The notes under the pieces: generated by a model
Database searches by the model: none
The model's input: only the letters and a program-made list of their open reading frames with translations
Told to the model about the DNA's origin: nothing
Shown: positions 1-9,029 of the stretch, one piece after another
How positions within the stretch are numbered: the first letter of the stretch is position 1
Layout of the letters: each line of letters starts with the position of its first letter
Assembly (NCBI GenBank): GCA_958438515.1
Contig: CAUBRZ010000005.1
Location: 1-64,000 of the forward strand
Source: an uncultured Clostridium sp.
GTDB taxonomy: Bacteria > Bacillota > Clostridia > TANB77 > CAG-508
Direction: 5' to 3'
DNA: 64,000 bases
Position numbers and translations under genes: made by a program

Positions 1-46
1 GTTTATTACAATTATATTACATTTGTATTAAGTTGGTTTATTTTTA

Positions 47-904
47 TTAATAAATTAATTTCTTGGTCATTTTACCATTTGCCCCAATACCACTAACTCC
101 ATCTTTTCCATCACGTAATTCATATGCTATATCATCTATTGTAATATATCTATAACTTTCGGTTTGTGCAACCTTTTCTGCAACTATTAATGGATCTAAA
201 AAATCTATTAAAATTCTAGCTGGAGACGAAGCAAAATTAGCTCCAGCTGATATTATTGCTTCAAAATAACTTTGACAGGCTCCTGCAAATATTACCAAAT
301 TTTTATTTCTCTTTTTATCATATTTCCTTGCTTCTTTTACTGTTTCGATAAAGTGTCTAGAATTCCTATAATTATATATGTCATTATATCTAGTATTTCT
401 TCTTATCATACCATCATGTCCTGTAATAACTAATATATCCGGGTTATATAATTCTAATAATCTATATACTACTTTTGGTTGTCTATATTCTGGTATGTTC
501 TTCACAATAGCATTTAAACCTAATTTTTTATAATATCTATAAGATTTTTCACTATACTTTCTATCTCCATCTAAATGTAATATTTTACCTGTAACAATCT
601 TCTCTTTTGCTCTTGTGTTATTTGTTATGACTCCTATTTTATAATTTCTATCTTCATATTTTTCTACCGATTTTTCTATTCTTTTTTCTAAGATATTATC
701 CAATTCCTTTAATTTTCTCTTTACTTCCTCTTTTTCTATTAATTCTAAATCTGATACATTACTATCAGCTTCTATTCTTTCGACTATTCCATTTAAGATA
801 GCTACTTTTTCTTTTGGATTTTCTATAATATTTGTAACTCTAAAAATAATATCTTTTCCATAAGATTTTCTTCCTACAATATCACCTTTTTTTATTTTCT
901 CCAT
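47..904 (-). CDS. yabG: Sporulation-specific protease YabG
   Basis: YabG is a cysteine-type protease (peptidase family U57) that processes spore coat proteins late in sporulation in the mother cell. The protein is about 285 residues. The N-terminal part carries the family's KKGDIVGRKSYG block, and the central part the VITGHDG and FAGACQSYFEA blocks with the conserved His and Cys. I choose the ATG at 904 rather than the upstream in-frame ATG at 946 because a GAGGTG ribosome site lies just before it. A sigma-K-like promoter (933-961) lies immediately upstream, which fits the known SigK control of yabG in Bacillus. It is divergent from spoIIID. Recognition is by sequence similarity from memory; I am confident. 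Confidence 0.93.
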   Translation of the reverse strand: MEKIKKGDIVGRKSYGKDIIFRVTNIIENPKEKVAILNGIVERIEADSNVSDLELIEKEEVKRKLKELDNILEKRIEKSVEKYEDRNYKIGVITNNTRAKEKIVTGKILHLDGDRKYSEKSYRYYKKLGLNAIVKNIPEYRQPKVVYRLLELYNPDILVITGHDGMIRRNTRYNDIYNYRNSRHFIETVKEARKYDKKRNKNLVIFAGACQSYFEAIISAGANFASSPARILIDFLDPLIVAEKVAQTESYRYITIDDIAYELRDGKDGVSGIGANGKMTKKLIY

Positions 905-932
905 TTGATTCACCTCATTATTTAGGCTATTA

Positions 933-961
933 TATTCTATGTCCAAAAATGTCGAAATGTG
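933..961 (-). promoter_or_regulatory. Candidate sigma-K promoter of yabG
   Basis: On the minus strand the sequence reads CAC, 17 nt, then CATAGAATA. This fits the SigK consensus (AC, 16-17 nt, CATANNNTA). The predicted start would lie about 20 nt before the yabG start codon. Bacillus yabG is SigK-dependent, so context and motif agree, but no expression evidence is available. Confidence 0.6.
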
Positions 962-1053
962 ATATACAAAAAGTAATTAAGTTATAAAAGTTCTAACAAC
1001 TTTCTATTTAGAATACAATTAAACAAAAGTATTCACATAGGGGGTTTTTCTTT

Positions 1054-1362
1054 ATGAGACAATTAGTTACACAAAACTCACCTGTACATAAAAGTATGTT
1101 AACAGGAAAATTATCCATAGAAGAGCGTAGTGTCGCACTTGCACACTACATTATAGATTCAAAAGATACTGTAAGAGGTGCAGCTAAGAAATTTGGAATT
1201 AGTAAAAGTACCGTACACAAAGATGTTTCTGAAAGGTTGACAAAAATTAACCCTTCTTTAGCAAAACAAGTAAGAGTTGTTTTAGATGAAAATAAAGCAG
1301 AAAGGCATATAAGAGGAGGTATGGCTACTAAAATGAAATATAGTCATTTGCACAATTCTTAA
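1054..1362 (+). CDS. spoIIID: Sporulation transcriptional regulator SpoIIID
   Basis: SpoIIID is a small DNA-binding protein that switches the mother-cell programme from SigE to SigK gene expression. The 102-residue ORF has the family's helix-turn-helix region (GAAKKFGISKSTVHKDV) and the basic C-terminal tail (RHIRGGMATKMKY), as in Bacillus SpoIIID. It has about 15 more residues at the N terminus than the Bacillus protein. The start is set by GGGGGT just upstream. A SigE-like -10 (AATACAAT, 1012-1019) lies upstream, but I see no convincing -35. Transcription ends at the hairpin at 1371-1411. It is divergent from yabG, so two mother-cell sporulation genes share one control region. Confidence 0.95.
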   Translation: MRQLVTQNSPVHKSMLTGKLSIEERSVALAHYIIDSKDTVRGAAKKFGISKSTVHKDVSERLTKINPSLAKQVRVVLDENKAERHIRGGMATKMKYSHLHNS

Positions 1363-1370
1363 ATGCAAAA

Positions 1371-1414
1371 AAAGAGCTATAACAGTAATGCCATTAATGT
1401 TATAGTTCTTTTTT
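1371..1414. terminator. Bidirectional terminator between spoIIID and the CmpB-family gene
   Basis: 14-bp arms (1371-1384 and 1398-1411), one mismatch, with A-rich and T-rich flanks on both sides. The stop codon of the converging minus-strand gene lies inside the second arm. Confidence 0.8.
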
Positions 1415-2050
1415 ATTATTGTAAATTCTATCTAAATATTCATCTGGATATTTAGTATCTAAGAATACTTCTATCTCAGTATTTGCTTCTATACCTTTGT
1501 GCCTGTTTTTTTGTCGAACTCCTGCCATACAAGATATTGTAATATCAAAAATCATTACTATCATTAATATTATAGTAAAAACCTTGACTGTCTTTTTATA
1601 AATCATTGGTTCTAATTTTTTCAATGCTGGGTAAGCTATTTTTAAATATATAACTGCTATTATTCCCCAATACACACAATATAATAGGCTTATCCTACCA
1701 TTAAGATTTATAAACATTTTACTATAATCCCATGATATAGTTCCAAAAAATATTTCCTGAAAAAATGAACACAAGTATTCTAAAATTCCACCCATAATCA
1801 TTCCTGCAAAAAATGCATCTTTAGGTTCTTTTATTTTTGAAATTAATAAATAATAAGCAACTGCTCCCATTCCATATACTTGAATAAATGGTCCATATAT
1901 TAATCCTTTTCTTATTACAAGTGTTCTTGTATATACAGTTCCATATATCATTTCTGCAAAAAATCCAAAAACACTTCCTAAAACAAAAATCCAAAATATT
2001 ATCATTATAAAATTAATAATCTTTACAATCTCTTGTCTACTTTTTTCCAT
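1400..2050 (-). CDS. CmpB-family multi-pass membrane protein (putative ABC transporter permease)
   Basis: The protein is about 216 residues with four or five hydrophobic segments (near residues 10-35, 55-75, 80-100, 120-145 and 155-180). It carries the conserved SVFGFFAEMIYG, GLIYGPFIQVYG and SWDYSKMFINLNGRISL-type blocks of the family usually labelled putative ABC-transporter permease (CmpB, formerly DUF1113). No ATPase gene is beside it, so transport is not supported by context and the function stays open. Start chosen at the ATG at 2050, behind GGGGA; an ATG four codons upstream is also in frame. Confidence 0.7.
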   Translation of the reverse strand: MEKSRQEIVKIINFIMIIFWIFVLGSVFGFFAEMIYGTVYTRTLVIRKGLIYGPFIQVYGMGAVAYYLLISKIKEPKDAFFAGMIMGGILEYLCSFFQEIFFGTISWDYSKMFINLNGRISLLYCVYWGIIAVIYLKIAYPALKKLEPMIYKKTVKVFTIILMIVMIFDITISCMAGVRQKNRHKGIEANTEIEVFLDTKYPDEYLDRIYNNKKEL

Positions 2051-2151
2051 ATAATTCCCCATTATTTTTATTGTCTATATTATATACTACTAAATAAAAA
2101 AAGAAAAGTACTATTTTTATTTTAAGAAATTCTTAATGACTCCTAATAATA

Positions 2152-2863
2152 TCAATTAAAAGCTATATCTCTTATTACCTCACCTGCAATAATTAGTCCA
2201 ACTACAGAAGGAACAAATGATATACTTCCTGGAGTTTTTTTTGTACTAGTTTGTATAACATCTACCTTAGGGGATTGTGGTTCCTCTTGTGAATATACCA
2301 CTTTTAATTCTTTTATCCCCCTTTTTTTTAATTCTTTCCTCATTACCTTAGCTAATGGACATATAGATGTTTTATATATATCTGTTACTTCAAATCTAGT
2401 AGGGTCTAATTTGTTTCCGAGCTCCCATTGCACATATGATTGGTACTTTTACCTCATTTGCTTTTTCTACTAGTTTTATTTTTGTTGTCACTGTATCTAC
2501 TGCATCTATTATATATGAAAAACTATCATCTATTAGCTCTTCTTCATCGCTTTTAAGTTTCTTAGGAATATATGTATCTACTATAATATCTGGATTTATT
2601 TCTAATATTCTTTTTTTCATTTCATCTACCTTATTTTTCCCTACATTATTTATATTGCTATGTATTTGTCGATTTAAATTACTAATAGAAATAGTGTCAT
2701 TATCCACTAATACCACGTGTCCAATTCCTGCTCTAACAAGAGCTTCAACTGCAAAAGATCCAACTCCACCAATTCCATATATAATTATCTTTGATTTTTC
2801 TAATTTGTTTAACTTATCTTTTCCAAGTAATATTTCCGTTCGTGAGTTCCATTTTTCTTCCAT
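2152..2863 (-). CDS. tcdA: tRNA threonylcarbamoyladenosine dehydratase (TcdA), with CGG +1 shift
   Basis: TcdA is an E1-like, ThiF-family enzyme that uses ATP to cyclise t6A37 to ct6A in tRNAs. The first part has the nucleotide loop GIGGVGSFA and the DAVDTVTTK block; the second has NKLDPTRFEVTDIYKTS and CPLAKVMRKEL, both typical of TcdA. Read plainly, the frame ends soon after residue 148. At 2417-2419 an in-frame CGG (C at 2419) follows Met-Gly-Ala. Skipping the C gives Ala-Gly-Asn-Lys-Leu-Asp-Pro, exactly the family sequence, and a 236-residue protein. The total length of 712 nt is 3n+1, consistent with one extra base. Annotated as intact through recoding. Confidence 0.88.
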
Positions 2864-2956
2864 ATTATCACCTATTTAATTCAAATTTATTATACATCAT
2901 ATTATAGCATAATTTATGATTGTATGCTATAATACTTCTAGATTTTGGAGGATAAA

Positions 2957-4525
2957 ATGATAAGAATTAATAATATAAAAATAAGAAAAGATATCTCAAA
3001 AGAGGAATTGTTAGAAACTGTATTAATAAAAAATAAAATTGATAAAAAAGATATTTTGGAATGGCATATTTCTAAAAAATCAATTGATGCTAGAAAAAAA
3101 GATGATGTTCATTATACTTATACTATTGATTTAGAATTAAAAAATGAAGAAAAATATAAAAAATTCCCTAAAGTAAAAGAATTTAAAATGCCTAATATAT
3201 CAATTAGAAAAACTAATAAAAAAAATGTAGTTATAATTGGTGCAGGTCCAAGTGGATTGTTTTGTGCACTTACTTTAATCCAAAATGGAATAACACCTAT
3301 TATAATAGAACAAGGTAATTGTGTAGAAAAAAGAAAACTAGATATTGATACTTTTTCCAAAACCGGTAATCTAAATCCTCTTTCTAATGTCCAATTTGGT
3401 GAAGGTGGAGCAGGGACTTTTTCTGATGGAAAATTAACTACTGGAATTAATAGTCCTTTTTGTAGAAAAGTACTTCTAGAATTTGTTAATTTTGGAGCTC
3501 CTGAACAAATTTTATATCTGTCAAAACCACATATAGGAACAGATAATTTAGTAACTATTATCAAAAACATTAGACAATACATAATATCTAAAGGAGGAAC
3601 ATTTTTATTTAATACAAAGGCAATAGATTTTACAATTACTAACAATAAAATAGATTCTATTTTATGCAGTATAAAGAATTCAGAAATTATACAAATTCCT
3701 ACTACTCATACTATATTAGCAATAGGTCATAGTTCTAGAGATACTTTCGAAAAGCTATATGAAAAAGGAATTAAAATGGAACCAAAAAACTTTTCTGTTG
3801 GAGTCAGAATCGAACATTTACAAGAAGATATTAATAGATCTCAATATGGTAATGTAACAAAACTAAATTTACCACCTGCAGAATATAAATTATCTTATCA
3901 TTCTCCAAGTGGTCGTTCATGTTATACTTTTTGCATGTGCCCTGGTGGTGTTGTTATGGCATCTTCGAGTGAAAAAAATACCATTGTTACTAATGGTATG
4001 AGTTATTTCTTACGAGATGGAAAAAACGCTAATTCAGCTATTTTGGTTAATGTTGTTCCTGATGATTTTAGAGGTTCTTCACCTCTTATGGGAATTAACT
4101 TTCAAAAAAGCTTAGAAGAAAAAGCATTTATTTTAGGTGGTTCTAATTATTTTGCGCCAATCCAAAGAGTGGAAGATTTTATAAATAATAAAAAATCCAC
4201 ACATATTGGTAATATAACGCCTTCATATATGCCTGGTGTTACACTTTCGAATTTGCAAGAAATTCTTCCTGATTTTGTTTCATCTACACTAATTGAAGGT
4301 ATTAAATATTTTGATACTAAATTAAAGGGATTCGCAAACCCTGATAGCATTTTAACTGGCGTAGAAACTAGAAGCTCTTCTCCTGTTAAAATCATAAGAA
4401 ATGAAAATTTAGTTTCTAATATTGCAGGAATATATCCTTGTGGAGAAGGCGCTGGATACGCTGGTGGCATTATGTCTGCAGCAGTAGATGGAATTAAATG
4501 TGCTATTTCAGTTTTAGAAAATTGA
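2957..4525 (+). CDS. FAD-dependent dehydrogenase (COG2509 family)
   Basis: A 522-residue putative NAD(P)/FAD-utilising oxidoreductase. Residues about 90-105 hold the Rossmann dinucleotide loop GAGPSGLFCA. FGEGGAGTFSDGKLTTG, the MGINFQKSLEEKAF block and a C-terminal FAD contact (YPCGEGAGYAGGIMSAAVDG) follow, all characteristic of the uncharacterised FAD dehydrogenase family found across Clostridia. The substrate is unknown. The start is the ATG at 2957 behind TTGGAGG; a TTG four codons upstream lies within the ribosome site. It has no in-frame CGG. Tandem-like convergence with the desulfurase gene leaves only 11 nt between stops. Confidence 0.85.
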   Translation: MIRINNIKIRKDISKEELLETVLIKNKIDKKDILEWHISKKSIDARKKDDVHYTYTIDLELKNEEKYKKFPKVKEFKMPNISIRKTNKKNVVIIGAGPSGLFCALTLIQNGITPIIIEQGNCVEKRKLDIDTFSKTGNLNPLSNVQFGEGGAGTFSDGKLTTGINSPFCRKVLLEFVNFGAPEQILYLSKPHIGTDNLVTIIKNIRQYIISKGGTFLFNTKAIDFTITNNKIDSILCSIKNSEIIQIPTTHTILAIGHSSRDTFEKLYEKGIKMEPKNFSVGVRIEHLQEDINRSQYGNVTKLNLPPAEYKLSYHSPSGRSCYTFCMCPGGVVMASSSEKNTIVTNGMSYFLRDGKNANSAILVNVVPDDFRGSSPLMGINFQKSLEEKAFILGGSNYFAPIQRVEDFINNKKSTHIGNITPSYMPGVTLSNLQEILPDFVSSTLIEGIKYFDTKLKGFANPDSILTGVETRSSSPVKIIRNENLVSNIAGIYPCGEGAGYAGGIMSAAVDGIKCAISVLEN

Positions 4526-4536
4526 TTATAAGGTTT

Positions 4537-5688
4537 TTATACTTCATTATTTTTTCTCAATTTTTGTACGATTTCAGTTAAATTTGTCACTAAATAATCA
4601 ATATCCTCTTTTGTGTTTTCTTCTCCAAATGTTGTTCTAAGTGCACCTTGGGCAAGTTCTGGAGATAGTCCAATTGCTAATAATACATGTGACGGATTTA
4701 ACGAACCTGTTGTACACGCTGACCCACTAGATGCGCAAATGCCTTTTGCATCTAAATTAAGAAGTAGTGCTTCTCCATCTACATCAACAAAAGAAAAATT
4801 CGCATTTCCTGGTAACCTTTCTTGAATTGTCCCATTTAGATAAATATCTGGGATTTTTTGTTGTACTTGTTCAATATAATAATCTCTAATTTCTTTTAAA
4901 TGTCTCATATGTCTTTCCAAATTCATTTTTGCTAATTCACAAGCTTTACCTAGTCCCACAATCCCTGCTACATTTTCAGTTCCTGCTCTTTTATCTTTTT
5001 CTTGATGTCCTCCATCCATAAACTTTTCAAATTGAATTCCACTTTTAACATATAATGCACCTATACCTTTTGGTGCATACAATTTATGTCCAGATAATGA
5101 TAACATATCTATTCCCATTTTTTGCACATCAATTGGAACATTCCCACATGCTTGAACACTATCTGTATGAAAAATAATATTATACATTTTAGCTATTTTA
5201 GATATTTCCTCAATTGGCTGTATTGTACCTATCTCATTATTCGCAAACATTATACTTATTAGTATTGTATCATTTCTAATCGAATTTTTTAATTGGTTTA
5301 AATCTACTATTCCATCACTATTTACATTTAAATATGTCACTTTAAATCCTTGTTTTTCTAATGATTTACATGTATTTAATACTGCTGGATGCTCTATTTT
5401 TGAAGTTATTATATGTCTTCCTTTTTTTACATTTGCATATGCGATTCCCTTAATTGCTGTATTGTCACTTTCTGAACCACACCCTGTAAAATAAATTTCA
5501 TTTGATTTTGCATTTATTAACTTTGCTACTTTTTCTCTTGCCTCTTCTACAGCCCTTCTACTCTTCCTTCCTATTGTATACATAGAAGATGGATTACCAA
5601 ATTCTTCTTTTAAATATGGTAGCATTTCTTCGAATACTTCATTTTTAACTCTTGTAGTAGCTGCGTTATCAAAGTATTTTACATTCAT
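4537..5688 (-). CDS. Cysteine desulfurase (NifS/IscS-like)
   Basis: A PLP-dependent cysteine desulfurase of about 383 residues that mobilises sulfur from cysteine for Fe-S clusters or tRNA thiolation. It begins with MNVKYFDNAATTRV. The PLP-lysine motif SGHKLYAPKGIGA and the mobile catalytic-cysteine loop CASSGSACTTGSLNPSHVL are both present, as is the C-terminal GALRTTFG. The start at 5688 follows AGGAG; the longer reading frame lacks homology. There is no iscU or thiI beside it in this window, so whether it serves Fe-S assembly, tRNA thiolation or both cannot be told. Confidence 0.9.
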   Translation of the reverse strand: MNVKYFDNAATTRVKNEVFEEMLPYLKEEFGNPSSMYTIGRKSRRAVEEAREKVAKLINAKSNEIYFTGCGSESDNTAIKGIAYANVKKGRHIITSKIEHPAVLNTCKSLEKQGFKVTYLNVNSDGIVDLNQLKNSIRNDTILISIMFANNEIGTIQPIEEISKIAKMYNIIFHTDSVQACGNVPIDVQKMGIDMLSLSGHKLYAPKGIGALYVKSGIQFEKFMDGGHQEKDKRAGTENVAGIVGLGKACELAKMNLERHMRHLKEIRDYYIEQVQQKIPDIYLNGTIQERLPGNANFSFVDVDGEALLLNLDAKGICASSGSACTTGSLNPSHVLLAIGLSPELAQGALRTTFGEENTKEDIDYLVTNLTEIVQKLRKNNEV

Positions 5689-5765
5689 AATTTTTCTCCT
5701 TTTGTTATTTGCTATAATTTTATTATATTCAAAACGCAGCATTATATTTACAAGATTTTTATTTT

Positions 5766-7503
5766 TTATTTCATATCTGTATAATAGATTTCTCCAAATC
5801 CATATTTAACTTGATAATAATTACCTATAAAAAATGGTTCAGTTTCTTCCTTGAATTCATATGAAGGCTCTAATATCTGTTCTTTGTCTTTATTAATTAC
5901 TCCCCACTTACCGGTTACTTTTTACAGCTGCAAATCCATACTCATTAAATTCTGTAACTTTATCATATTTTGCCTCAATTACTGTATTTCCATCTTTATC
6001 CATAAATCCCCATTTGTTATTTTTTGTTTGGGCAAATAAAGTATTATTTCTATATACATCTGTATTTTTTAACTCTTTTCCTTTTTTGTCAAAATACCTT
6101 ACTTGCATATTATTATGAATCTTAACATAATCATCTTTCACTTCTATTGATGCATTTTGCATTTCGCATATTGGTTTTATGTTTTCATCATACAATTTTG
6201 TCACTTTATCCTTTGAAATTGTAGATTGTATAATACTTGTATTTTCTATTTTCTGAAGAGAATCATTATCTATTTCGAGTTTTATATCATCTTTATCATC
6301 TATTATTCCTAGTTTTGAGTTTTCATTGCTTACTATAAAATAGTTATCAAATAAATATTCTACATAATTGTATTTTTCTTCAATTATTTGTTCCTTACTT
6401 TTTCCAATCACTCCATACTTAGTTACATCATTTTGACTTTCTATTTTTATTTTGTAATTTTCGTTATTTGTGTCTAAAATAGATGTATTAACATCTATGT
6501 CAGCTTTTGTTCCGTTGTTATTATAAACTGTAACTCCCTCATCATTTTCTGCATATAAATAAGAACCTGTTATATCTATTTGATTATATTGTTCTTTAAG
6601 AACTGTTCCTCCTTCCAATGTTAAAACGCCATATTTTTTACTTTTTTCTACTACTAATAAATTATTATTTTCATCATATGCAATTGATTGATATTGATTA
6701 TTAATAATTTCTTTTTCATTTTTGGTTACACCAAATTGACCATTTTTAGAACATATTATATATGAATTTTCATTGTCTTCAATTTCTATTATTCTAGATA
6801 ATTGATTATATTCTGGTTTTAGAAGCATTTTTCCTTTATAATTAGCATATCCATATCTATATCCTTCATCTGTTTTATTTGATATTATATATCCAGCATA
6901 TTTATACCCTTCATCATCAGTATAATACCCATCAACTGATATTTGATCATATGCTGGGTCAATTATTTTTTCACCTTTTACATTTATAATACCATTTTTA
7001 TTTTCTTGTTTTACTAAAAGTATTGTTTCTTTGTATGGTAAACCTTCAATATCATCATAGATAGCTTTTGTTATCTTTTTTCCCTTAAAATTTATTAATC
7101 CATATTTTCCATTTTCTTTATATTTTAGCACACCTTTTTCATACATTAAGTCACTTGTAATATTTTTTAGTCTGATTGGTTCTACCTTTTCATATTGTGT
7201 TAATATTTTCTCTCCTTTTTCATTAAGTACTTTTATTTCATCTGCTTCATAGCAAACAAACACCGGTTTTTCAGGATTCGGTATTTTTACATCATCATAA
7301 GTTGCTTCTATTAATTTTTCTCCATTTCTATTAATTACACCAGATAAATCATTTTGTTTTAATACAAAATAGTTATATTCATTTACTTTTGTTTCTTCTA
7401 CTTTGTTGTTTCGTTTATTATAAAAATAATAAGTCCCACCTGCTATAATTGCTATTACTATTACTGCTATAATAATGTTTCGTATTATAAAATTTCTTTT
7501 CAT
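5766..7503 (-). CDS. Membrane-anchored WG-repeat protein, with CGG +1 shift
   Basis: A 578-residue surface-exposed protein. Residues 1-30 form a signal-anchor (a run of Ile/Val/Ala, then a Tyr/Asn/Lys stop). The rest is a series of WG-type repeats, each with a core such as KYGLINFKGKKI or KWGFMDKDGNTVIEAKYD. Such repeats are thought to bind ligands or sugars; no function is known here. An in-frame CGG (5911-5913) is followed directly by TAA. Skipping the C (5913) gives Asn-Gly-Lys-Trp-Gly-Val-Ile-Asn, the start of a normal final repeat, and extends the protein about 48 residues to a stop at 5766. Length is 3n+1. Confidence 0.8.
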
Positions 7504-7518
7504 AGATTAGACCTTCCT

Positions 7519-8832
7519 TTATTCTTCTATTTGTTTTTCTAAATTATTTTTACATGCCTTAACCTTTAAAATTCTTTTATCTTCATATTGTTCTATTTTA
7601 TATGTTACAGTTTCTGTTTCTATTATAGGATTTTCCTCTTCTTCTGGGATTCTTCCTAATTTATCTTGTAAGAATCCAGATAATGTATCATAATCTCCTT
7701 CTGGTATTTTTGCATCCAATAATTTATTTACATCATAAATCGGTATACTGCCTGCTAGTATATATGTGTTTTTATCTATTTTTTCAAATTCTTTCTCCTC
7801 TTTGTCATATTCATCATATATATCTCCTACCAGCTCTTCTAGTATATCTTCCATTGTAATTAATCCTGCTGTTCCACCATATTCATCAACTATAATTGCC
7901 ATTTGCTTTTTATTTTTTTGTAATTCTTTAAAAACTTCATTAATTAATCTGTTTTGTGAAATAAAATAAACATCTTTTACTACGTTTTTTACTTTAAATG
8001 TCTTTTTGTTTATATTTTTTAGTACATCTTTTATATACAATATTCCCTTGATTTCATCAATTGTTTCATCATATACAGGAATTCTGCTATAACAGTATTC
8101 TTCTTTTGAAAGTTCTTGCATTAATTCTTCATTACTAATATTTATATCTACTGCAAAAATATCTTTTCTATGTTTCATAATTTCAGATACTGTAATATCA
8201 TTAAATTCAAACACATTATTAATTAACTCTTTTTCTTCTTCTTTTATTGTTCCCTTTTCTTCTCCTTGATCTACCATCATTTTTATTTCTTCTTCTGTTA
8301 CAGATTCTTCCTCATTTTCTCCTACACCAAATAATTTTGATATTGCATTTGTAACAAATGTTAACAATTTTACAAATGGTGATGTAATAATAGAAATTGC
8401 TCTAATAACTCCAATAGTTCCAAAAGAAATTTTTTCATAGTTTTTCATAGCTAATCTTTTTGGTACTAATTCTCCAAATACTAATGTAAAGAATGATAGT
8501 ATAATTGTAATTAAAATAATAGATATGCTTTTCCATACGCCAAGACTTAAAAATGGCATAACTTGATATAAAGTTGGTGCTAACTTTTCAGCAAATGCAT
8601 CTGATGCAAATGCACTTGATAAAAATCCTGCTAATGTAATTCCTATTTGAATAGTTGCTAAAAACTTACTTGGTGATTTTAACATCTTCTCAATTTGAAT
8701 TGCTTTTTTATTTCCTTCTCTTGCTTGCTTTTCTATCTTCGCATCATTTAAAGATATAAATGCGATTTCACTTGCTGCAAAAAATGCATTTAAAAAAATT
8801 AATATTACTAAAATAACTAGTTGTGATAACAT
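7519..8832 (-). CDS. CNNM/CorC-type membrane protein with CBS domains (hemolysin-family)
   Basis: A 437-residue member of the TlyC/CorC/CNNM family. A DUF21 (CNNM) membrane domain with four segments covers residues 1-190 (GITLAGFLSSAFASDAF, GELVPKRLA motifs). Then a CBS pair covers about 205-335 (SRIPVYDETIDEIKGILYIKD, IVDEYGGTAGLITMEDILEELVGDIYDE), followed by a C-terminal CorC_HlyC domain ending in DYDTLSGFLQDKLGRIPEE. Relatives are implicated in Mg2+ or other cation efflux; the hemolysin name is historical. Start behind AGGAG. It is 15 nt upstream of the WG-repeat gene and probably cotranscribed with it. Confidence 0.87.
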   Translation of the reverse strand: MLSQLVILVILIFLNAFFAASEIAFISLNDAKIEKQAREGNKKAIQIEKMLKSPSKFLATIQIGITLAGFLSSAFASDAFAEKLAPTLYQVMPFLSLGVWKSISIILITIILSFFTLVFGELVPKRLAMKNYEKISFGTIGVIRAISIITSPFVKLLTFVTNAISKLFGVGENEEESVTEEEIKMMVDQGEEKGTIKEEEKELINNVFEFNDITVSEIMKHRKDIFAVDINISNEELMQELSKEEYCYSRIPVYDETIDEIKGILYIKDVLKNINKKTFKVKNVVKDVYFISQNRLINEVFKELQKNKKQMAIIVDEYGGTAGLITMEDILEELVGDIYDEYDKEEKEFEKIDKNTYILAGSIPIYDVNKLLDAKIPEGDYDTLSGFLQDKLGRIPEEEENPIIETETVTYKIEQYEDKRILKVKACKNNLEKQIEE

Positions 8833-8945
8833 CTTTTTTATCTACTCCTTTTTTTATATAAGATTATTGTACACATTATATCTGTTTTTTATTTTTTTTT
8901 CAATAATATTTCACTTTTAGTTGTATATTTTTGATATAAAAAACT

Positions 8946-8989
8946 AAAACTGATATATTATAATTTTATAATTATATTTTATCAGTTTT
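8946..8989 (-). terminator. Terminator downstream of the thioester/Cna-B gene
   Basis: AAAACTGATA/TATCAGTTTT arms with a T-rich tail on the minus strand. The rest of the 197-nt gap at 8833-9029 is plain AT-rich sequence. Confidence 0.65.
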
Positions 8990-9029
8990 AATTTTACTTT
9001 TATATTATTGTAGTAATTATTTATAATAT

